A stretch of 8,477 bases of DNA from Bacteroidota bacterium (GTDB taxonomy: Bacteria > Bacteroidota > Bacteroidia > Flavobacteriales_D > Crocinitomicaceae): assembly GCA_024280195.1 (NCBI GenBank), contig JAJRQP010000247.1:1-8477 (forward strand), in the 5' to 3' direction. Below, one piece after another: positions 1 through 5,843 of this stretch (positions are counted from its first letter, which is position 1; each line of letters begins with the position of its first letter). Below the pieces are notes generated by a model that made no database searches, was not told the origin of the DNA, and was given only the letters and a program-made list of their open reading frames with translations. A program made the translations under genes and the position numbers.

Positions 1-1159
1 GCTTTTTCACTTGTAAATAAAAATCGTGGTTCATTCGTTGCGCAGGAGTCACAATTGATGTATCTGTACTAAAATGGAAAAGAAAAGAAATGGGGAAAAA
101 AAGTAACGAAAGCTGCAACCATTTACCTATGCGTATGTTTTCTAGAAAATGGAAGAATGCTAGTAAAACAAGAATAATTAAATACATTCCTGTTCTATCT
201 TCGGGATAATTGACCATTAAGAATTTCGCGAGGATAAGAATTGCAATAATATTACCGTAAAGAATACTAATGATTAAGATAAAAGGTTGTTTTAACCACT
301 TATTGAAGCTCGTTTTTTTAAGAATTTGAATGAAGAGAATGCTGAATGCTATAAACATCGCAACGAACATAAATTTCACCCAGACATCATTCGTAAAGAG
401 AACCATTTCACTCAAAGACTTTCCCGTTACCTCCCAAAGACCACTCAAATTCCCATAATAAAGAGCACCTGTTTCTTTTAAAATGATTCCAAACGCAATG
501 AAAGGTAATAAGCCTAAAACGCAGAATAAGTGCAATGCCCATTCTTTGATGAGGTGTGTTCTTGTTCTTTTTTCTTTAGCTAGAAAGGGAGAAATAATTG
601 CCAGTCCTAGAATGATGATGATTGAGTTAATTAGAGTGAGGTTGGCAGATACCGCAAGCAATAAAAATAAATAGCAAAGGAATAGTTCCTTTAGTTGTTG
701 ATTCTTTTGATAATCGAAAAAATAGGCAAGACCCCAAACAAAAAAGGCGAGAGATAAGGCGTAACCTCTTGCAAACCCAAAATATTCTAATATAAAAGGA
801 ATGCAGATGAGACTGAAAACACTTAACAGTTTTAGAAGTGGAGTTTTAAATTGTTTGGTCAATTTCACGACGCCTGCAAAAAAACCGATAAAGGCTAATA
901 AATTGGGAAGCCGAAGAATGAATAAATTATCGCCAACTATTTTATAGAGTTGATGTCCTACAAATGAATTGAGTAAATGATTATTAGCATCCCAAACGGT
1001 ATTTGGGCCGATGTAATCGCCATGATAAAAGTAGAAAATATAAGTCGCTATTTCATCATGCAACGGGTCAGTTAGGATTGCTCGAAGAAGAACATAAACA
1101 AAAGTGAACAAGAACAGAAGTAGAAGTACTCCTTTGTATGTTCTATCCGTTAATTGCAT
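1..1159 (-). CDS. GT-C-type membrane glycosyltransferase-like protein, C-terminus cut by window edge
   Basis: The minus strand is open from an ATG at 1159-1157 to the left edge, giving 386 codons with no stop. The product is very hydrophobic, with a first membrane segment at about residues 11-28 and many later ones. After the first segment comes a loop with D31 and the pair D35-E36, then D57 and N59-N60-H61, then an LRLPN stretch near residue 82. This acidic pair, NNH and LRL layout is typical of GT-C enzymes of the PMT/ArnT (GT39-like) type, which move sugars from polyprenyl-phosphate carriers at the outer face of the inner membrane. A later YPEDRTGMY segment (about residues 313-321) resembles the Pro/Arg loop of related proteins. 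The start lies 3 bases after the CoA-transferase stop and has no Shine-Dalgarno motif. Membrane location is clear. Glycosyltransferase activity is inferred from the loop motifs, and the substrate is unknown. A polymer ligase or uncharacterised membrane protein remains possible. Confidence 0.82.
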   Translation of the reverse strand, partial: MQLTDRTYKGVLLLLFLFTFVYVLLRAILTDPLHDEIATYIFYFYHGDYIGPNTVWDANNHLLNSFVGHQLYKIVGDNLFILRLPNLLAFIGFFAGVVKLTKQFKTPLLKLLSVFSLICIPFILEYFGFARGYALSLAFFVWGLAYFFDYQKNQQLKELFLCYLFLLLAVSANLTLINSIIIILGLAIISPFLAKEKRTRTHLIKEWALHLFCVLGLLPFIAFGIILKETGALYYGNLSGLWEVTGKSLSEMVLFTNDVWVKFMFVAMFIAFSILFIQILKKTSFNKWLKQPFILIISILYGNIIAILILAKFLMVNYPEDRTGMYLIILVLLAFFHFLENIRIGKWLQLSLLFFPISFLFHFSTDTSIVTPAQRMNHDFYLQVKK

Positions 1160-1162
1160 GAA

Positions 1163-1861
1163 TTAACTTGTTTGTCTTACCGTTCTTTGTTCAATTCTTT
1201 TTTCAAATTTTTCTCCTTGAAAAATACGTTGAACAAAAATACCAGCTGTGTGAATTTCGTTAGGGTCTAATTCTCCAGCAGGAACCAACTCCTCTACTTC
1301 TGCAATGGTTATTTTACCAGCCATTGCCATCATAGGATTAAAATTTCTTGCTGTTGCTTTATAGATGAGGTTTCCTTCAGTATCTCCTTTCCATGCTTTT
1401 ACAATTGCAAAATCTGCCGTTAATGCCGATTCAAGAATATGAGGTTTGCCATTAAATTCTCTCATTTCTTTTCCTTCAGCGACCTCTGTCCCGTAACCTG
1501 CCGGTGTATAAAAAGCAGGAATTCCTGCACCACCCGCTCTGCATCTTTCAGCTAAAGAACCTTGTGGAATAAGATCAACTTCCAATTCTCCGGAAAGCAT
1601 TTGGCGTTCAAACTCATCGTTTTCCCCCACATAAGAAGAAATCATTTTTTTGATTTGCTTTTCTTGCAAGAGTAAACCCAGGCCAAAATCATCAACTCCT
1701 GCATTGTTTGAAATACAGGTTAATCCTTTCACTTTTGTTTTTACCATTTGCTGTATAGAATTTTCAGGAATCCCACACAAACCAAAGCCACCAAGCATGA
1801 TGGTCATGTTATCTTGCAAACCTTCTAAGGCTGACTCAACGTTTTTAACTTCTTTATTCAT
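1163..1861 (-). CDS. scoA: 3-oxoacid / succinyl-CoA:acetoacetate CoA-transferase, subunit A
   Basis: This 232-residue protein has the usual length of the alpha subunit of a family I CoA-transferase, which moves CoA between succinyl-CoA and a 3-oxoacid such as acetoacetate in the cytoplasm. The CoA-transferase signature is intact: DNMTIMLGGFGLCGIP at residues 17-32. Other family blocks are ISSYVGEN at 74-81, GSLAERCRAGGAGIPAFYTP at 101-120 with GYGT just after, and a C-terminal VQRIFQG...KRIEQRTVR block that is typical of the end of the subunit. The catalytic glutamate of this family is in the B subunit, so this protein alone should be inactive. No B subunit gene is adjacent: the next gene downstream encodes a membrane protein. 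The ATG follows the TAG of the class A PBP gene by 2 bases with no clear Shine-Dalgarno motif, which suggests translation coupled to that gene. The family assignment is secure. The exact acyl substrate (acetoacetate, 3-oxoadipate or butyrate-like) is not readable from the sequence. Confidence 0.95.
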   Translation of the reverse strand: MNKEVKNVESALEGLQDNMTIMLGGFGLCGIPENSIQQMVKTKVKGLTCISNNAGVDDFGLGLLLQEKQIKKMISSYVGENDEFERQMLSGELEVDLIPQGSLAERCRAGGAGIPAFYTPAGYGTEVAEGKEMREFNGKPHILESALTADFAIVKAWKGDTEGNLIYKATARNFNPMMAMAGKITIAEVEELVPAGELDPNEIHTAGIFVQRIFQGEKFEKRIEQRTVRQTS

Positions 1862-1863
1862 AA

Positions 1864-4353
1864 CTAAATACCAAAATTAGGGTCCATTCCATCGGGGGCA
1901 CTATCCTCGCTTTCACATTCAAAGCGTGTAGGATCATATCTAATTGGAACATCAAAATCTTCTGTTGAAATTTTTATTTTCTTGTCTTTATATACCTTCT
2001 GCATGTAGTACCCATAAATTGGCAAGGCCATTCTTGCTCCTTGTCCCCAAGCCATGGATTTAAATCGAACCGCTCTGTCTTCAGCACCTACCCAAATACC
2101 TGTAACTAAATCAGGAGTTAACCCCATAAACCAACCATCAGAGTTGTTTTGCGTTGTTCCTGTTTTTCCAGCCATTGGTTGCGTAATCCCCCCCCACTTT
2201 CTCCAAGTTCCTCGAAGAGAGGTTCCTGTTCCGTATTGAATAACTCCTTTCATCATTTGCAAGGTTCGGTAAGCAATGTGTTCGTTCATAGCTTCATTAG
2301 AAACTAAATCAGCATTGTAAATGACATTCCCATTTCTATCTTCAATTCGGAGAATGGTTGTTGGTTGATTATAGATTCCATGATTCACAAACATTGCTTG
2401 TGCAGCCACCATTTGGTAAACAGATAAATCCATAATACCCAAACACATGGATGGTACTTCATCTTCAGGCCGAAGAGTTATTCCAACCCCTTTGAGAATT
2501 TTTGAAATTGTTTTCGGTCCAGAATAGCCACCCATTTTTGACATTACACCAACGGTTATTGGGTTATTGGAAGTTGCCAGCCCTTTCTCAACAGTTGCAT
2601 TTGCAGGAACTTTTCCACTTGGGCACCATCTTGTTGCAATTTGACCACTTGCTCCATAAACATCAACGCAGAAGGAAGTTCCATCTTCAAATTTAGTGCA
2701 CGGCTTTACAACCCCCATAGCAAGAGCAGTTCCGTAAACAAATGGTTTGATAGTAGAACCCACTTGTCGTTTACCTTGTTTCACGTGATCAAAAGCAAAA
2801 TGGTTGAAATCGATACCACCGACCCACGCTTTTACAAAGCCAGTTGCCGGTTCGATGGACATCATTCCCGCACGAAGAATTCCTTTGTAATAGCGAATGG
2901 AATCGTTAGGAGTAAGAACAGTGTCAACGAGTCCGTTCCAAGAGAAGACCTTCATCGGTAATTCTTCCTCAAAGCTTGCAATAATTTTGCTCTCAGAAAT
3001 GTTTTGCGACTTCATTGCCCGATACCGGTCGGAATTTTTTCTTCCAGAATTCATTAAGGTCTCTGCAACCTCTGCAGAAATTCGATTGGTAAAAGGATAA
3101 CGTTTTAAGTTGCGATTGTTTTTGTCAAATTGAGGTTGTAAATCTTCTTTTAAATGTCTTTTTAGCGCATATTCTGCATGTTGCTGAAGGTCAACATTTA
3201 TCGTGGTGTAAATTTTTAGTCCATCCTTGTAAACGTTGTAAGCACTACCATCTTTTTTCTTGTAAACTAAATCTCCAGTCTCATTTTTTGATTTAAATAA
3301 TTTAGATAAGTCAGAACGTAAAGATTCTCTAAAGTAAGGAGCGAGTCCTTCTTTGTGATCGACAATTTGGTAATCAATTTCAACAGGAATAACACGAAGT
3401 GAATCATATTTTGCTTGCGTCATTTTATTTTTTAACGCCTCATTTCCTTTATTGGTACTTCTTTTCCATTGAAATAGAACTTGATTTCTTCTGTCAATTG
3501 CTCGGGTGCTATCTTTGGCTCTTTCAGTAATCATTTGCTCAGAAGTGACATTTTTTCGGTCTATTTTTTTTCTTCTGGCAACGACATTTCGATAATTCTT
3601 TTTTTGCACATGGTAAGGATTGTAAAGATCTGGATTTTTACACATTCCAATTAACATTGCTGCCTCTTGTTGGTTAAGATCAATTGGTTTTTTGTTGAAA
3701 TATACCTTTGCAGCATTTTCAATTCCAACTGCGTTGTACAAAAAATCAAATTGATTCAGGTACATTGTAATGATTTCTTCTTTGGTGTATCTTTCTTCTA
3801 ATCGAACGGCGATAATGTTTTCTTTGACTTTTTCGTTCAGTCGTTTCATCTTTCCTGATCGTTGATTTGGAACAGGTTTTCCTTGGGCTTTTAATGCCGC
3901 TCTTTTGTTTCGTTCTTCCAGTGTAAAAATCAACTTGGCTAACTGTTGAGTTATGGTAGAAGCTCCTCCACCTTTTCCCATCTTTCCGATTGCTCTTCCA
4001 ACACCTCTAAAGTCAATACCAGCATGTTCTAAAAAACGCTCATCTTCTGTAGCAATTAATGCATCAAAAACATAAGGAGATATTTCATTGTAAGGAACAT
4101 TGGTTCTGTTGACACTCCAGTATCTTCCTAATTCTGTTTTAGCATCATCAGCATATACAATAGATGCTAATAGTTCAGGTGGGTTTTCTAAGGTTTCCAC
4201 AGAAGGTAAATCTTCATCTGACTGACTATAAACAAGAAAGAGCACTAATAAGAACGGTGACAATGCACCAATCCATAGAATTGCTGTTAGAATACGAGAT
4301 GTTTTCTTCGAAAACTGAGGTTTAGCTTCTTGTTCTTTTTTGGCCATTGTCAT
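1864..4353 (-). CDS. mrcA: Class A penicillin-binding protein (bifunctional transglycosylase/transpeptidase, PBP1A type)
   Basis: This 829-residue enzyme polymerises lipid II and cross-links peptidoglycan at the periplasmic face of the inner membrane. A short basic cytoplasmic tail precedes one membrane anchor at about residues 20-43. The GT51 transglycosylase domain follows, with EDERFLEHAG at 103-112 (E103 is the expected catalytic Glu), GGASTITQQ at 129-137, and ERYTKEEIITMYLN at 187-200. A linker of about 250 residues leads to the transpeptidase domain, which has all three penicillin-binding motifs: STIK with nucleophile S533 at 533-536, SNN at 595-597 and KTGT at 730-733. The two domains make it class A. 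Its length and linker fit Bacteroidota PBP1A proteins. The start at 4353 gives MTMAKK; a second ATG two codons later (4347) is equally possible. No strong Shine-Dalgarno is visible. The gene follows the rodA hairpin and is 2 bases from scoA. An 8-G run lies in codons 720-722, just before KTGT. Which Bacteroidota paralogue it is cannot be settled here. Confidence 0.97.
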   Translation of the reverse strand: MTMAKKEQEAKPQFSKKTSRILTAILWIGALSPFLLVLFLVYSQSDEDLPSVETLENPPELLASIVYADDAKTELGRYWSVNRTNVPYNEISPYVFDALIATEDERFLEHAGIDFRGVGRAIGKMGKGGGASTITQQLAKLIFTLEERNKRAALKAQGKPVPNQRSGKMKRLNEKVKENIIAVRLEERYTKEEIITMYLNQFDFLYNAVGIENAAKVYFNKKPIDLNQQEAAMLIGMCKNPDLYNPYHVQKKNYRNVVARRKKIDRKNVTSEQMITERAKDSTRAIDRRNQVLFQWKRSTNKGNEALKNKMTQAKYDSLRVIPVEIDYQIVDHKEGLAPYFRESLRSDLSKLFKSKNETGDLVYKKKDGSAYNVYKDGLKIYTTINVDLQQHAEYALKRHLKEDLQPQFDKNNRNLKRYPFTNRISAEVAETLMNSGRKNSDRYRAMKSQNISESKIIASFEEELPMKVFSWNGLVDTVLTPNDSIRYYKGILRAGMMSIEPATGFVKAWVGGIDFNHFAFDHVKQGKRQVGSTIKPFVYGTALAMGVVKPCTKFEDGTSFCVDVYGASGQIATRWCPSGKVPANATVEKGLATSNNPITVGVMSKMGGYSGPKTISKILKGVGITLRPEDEVPSMCLGIMDLSVYQMVAAQAMFVNHGIYNQPTTILRIEDRNGNVIYNADLVSNEAMNEHIAYRTLQMMKGVIQYGTGTSLRGTWRKWGGITQPMAGKTGTTQNNSDGWFMGLTPDLVTGIWVGAEDRAVRFKSMAWGQGARMALPIYGYYMQKVYKDKKIKISTEDFDVPIRYDPTRFECESEDSAPDGMDPNFGI

Positions 4354-4388
4354 TAATTAGTCTTGTAAATGTAAAAAATTTATCTGAG

Positions 4389-4433
4389 ACTACTACTCAC
4401 GGGGTGACTCTAAGTCACCCCGTGAGTAGTAGT
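4389..4433. terminator. Perfect 21-bp inverted repeat (hairpin) downstream of rodA
   Basis: The arms at 4389-4409 and 4413-4433 are exact reverse complements, separated by a 3-base loop (4410-4412). The core is GC-rich (GGGGTGACT against AGTCACCCC) in AT-rich surroundings, and the outer part iterates ACT. It starts 9 bases after the rodA stop and ends 35 bases before the class A PBP start. In the minus-strand transcript the stem is followed by CTCAGATAAATTTTTTA, so the U-run begins about 10 bases late rather than directly after the stem. A Rho-independent terminator or attenuator for the mre operon is therefore plausible but not canonical. Alternatives are an RNA processing or 3'-end stability element, or one copy of a dispersed palindromic repeat. 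The inverted repeat is seen directly; its function is inferred. Confidence 0.55.
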
Positions 4434-4442
4434 TCGTGAATG

Positions 4443-5843
4443 TTAATTCAAAACATCCTTTCTTTGGCTGTCTAGTTTTAATAAAATAAACATCATCATG
4501 GAGAAGGACATCATTGAAGATCCGCCATAACTAAAGAAGGGAAGGGGAATACCAATAACAGGAGCAAACTCAATGTTCATACCGATATTGATGGCAAAAT
4601 GGTAGAATAAAATCATGGCGACAGAATAGGCATATATCCGGTTGAAGGAGGATTTTTGTCTTTCTGCAATGACGACAATTCTTAAAATCATAAATAAGTA
4701 TAAAAAAACCAAAATAAGACTTCCAGCAAATCCCCATTCTTCTGCAAAGGGGCAAAAAATGAAATCAGTTTCACTTTCTGGGACATGGTTTGTTTGAACG
4801 CTAGATACGGTTGCATTACGATACCCTTTTCCTAATAATCCACCAGAGCCAACTGCTGCCATTGCTCGATTTCTGTTGTAATCATCCCCATTTGGATCTT
4901 GTCGAAGACCAAGAACTAATTCTATTCGTTCTTTCTGGTGACCAGCCAACTTTTGAAAACCAAGGTCAACCACAGAGGTTAACATCACCGAAAGAACGAA
5001 TCCAATAATGGCAATAATTGCCGCACGTTTTCTATCTCTTCTGGAGAAAATCATTCTCATAAAGAAGTAACCAGCTACAGAAATGATTGCTAAAAAGAAA
5101 AAGACACCCCAGTACCCTGCGATTTCAATTCCGAGTGTTTCTATATTGATGGTTGAGTTACTGAGTAACAAAGTGGTTACACTAAGAAATATGACCACAA
5201 ATAGAATGGGAATAAAGTGAGTTCCAATCCATGTTTTTTTGAAATGAATTCCTTTGATTGGAATCGCATTTAAAATTGGAATGATGATCGGATCATAAGA
5301 AACCCCTTCTCGGTATAAAACAAAAAGGAAGGAAGTAAACACCACAAAAGTTCCGGCATCAGGTTGCAATAAAATCAAGATCATTGGCACTAAAATAATC
5401 GCATTTGCAATGAGGACAGTTTTACGACTTTGCTGTTTGATGTTGGCAGTACTTAAATAACGAGCAAGTAATATTGCCGTTCCTATTTTAGCAAACTCTG
5501 CAGGTTGAATCCCCATAGAACCTATTCCCAGCCATGCTCTTGCACCATTTACAGCAGGCATAAAAAGAACAATAATTAGCAAACTTAAGGTGAATCCATA
5601 AATGGGCAAAGAGAATTTTCGGTAGATATCAGAATCAATTAAGAAAACCAATAAGCCAAGAAAAAGAGAAATTCCCAACCACATTATTTGCTTCCCGTAT
5701 TTTTCCGAGATATCAAACAAGTTAGGATGCTCAGGGTCGAATGCAACGGAATAAACGGTTCCAATTCCCATGAGCAACAAAAGAATGTAGCCAATGAAAA
5801 GTGGCCAATCGAAACTTCCTATGATGTTTTGATTCTTTCTCAT
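4443..5843 (-). CDS. rodA: Rod-shape-determining protein RodA, SEDS peptidoglycan glycosyltransferase
   Basis: This 466-residue SEDS-family membrane enzyme polymerises lipid II into glycan strands together with PBP2 in the elongasome. Visible family motifs are NGARAWLGIGSMGIQPAEFAK at about residues 99-119 (written here as NGARAWLG followed by QPAEFAK), LLQPDAGT at 158-165, VGSGGLLGKGY at 331-341, PESETDFIFCPFAEEWGFAG at 355-374, and IGIPLPFFSYGGSS at 430-443. By alignment from memory with E. coli RodA D262, the expected catalytic Asp is D360 in ETDFIF. About 12 hydrophobic segments are visible, against the usual 10. The protein is roughly 95 residues longer than E. coli RodA, and the excess lies mainly between residues 190 and 295. 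The ATG at 5843 overlaps the PBP2 stop in an ATGA, preceded by a purine-rich AAAGAAAGAG stretch. The neighbouring PBP2, MreC and MreD genes favour RodA over FtsW. Enzymatic function follows from family knowledge. Confidence 0.97.
   Translation of the reverse strand: MRKNQNIIGSFDWPLFIGYILLLLMGIGTVYSVAFDPEHPNLFDISEKYGKQIMWLGISLFLGLLVFLIDSDIYRKFSLPIYGFTLSLLIIVLFMPAVNGARAWLGIGSMGIQPAEFAKIGTAILLARYLSTANIKQQSRKTVLIANAIILVPMILILLQPDAGTFVVFTSFLFVLYREGVSYDPIIIPILNAIPIKGIHFKKTWIGTHFIPILFVVIFLSVTTLLLSNSTINIETLGIEIAGYWGVFFFLAIISVAGYFFMRMIFSRRDRKRAAIIAIIGFVLSVMLTSVVDLGFQKLAGHQKERIELVLGLRQDPNGDDYNRNRAMAAVGSGGLLGKGYRNATVSSVQTNHVPESETDFIFCPFAEEWGFAGSLILVFLYLFMILRIVVIAERQKSSFNRIYAYSVAMILFYHFAINIGMNIEFAPVIGIPLPFFSYGGSSMMSFSMMMFILLKLDSQRKDVLN

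Noticed and set aside
483..674. Plus-strand open frame of 63 codons
   Set aside because: It lies antisense inside the long minus-strand membrane-protein frame, has no family resemblance and reads as a shadow.
1862..1863. Independent promoter or terminator between the class A PBP gene and scoA
   Set aside because: The gap is only 2 bases and I see no hairpin or promoter-like element at the end of the PBP gene.
2641..3100. Overlapping plus-strand open frames inside the class A PBP gene
   Set aside because: The opposite strand encodes continuous, motif-rich transpeptidase and linker sequence. The plus-strand peptides are low-complexity and unlike any family I know.
4354..4388. Possible Bacteroidota-type promoter (TAAATTTT resembling the TAnnTTTG -7 box) before the class A PBP gene
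   Set aside because: The last base mismatches and no TTG element is present at the expected upstream distance, where the hairpin sits. AT-rich spacer DNA gives such matches by chance.
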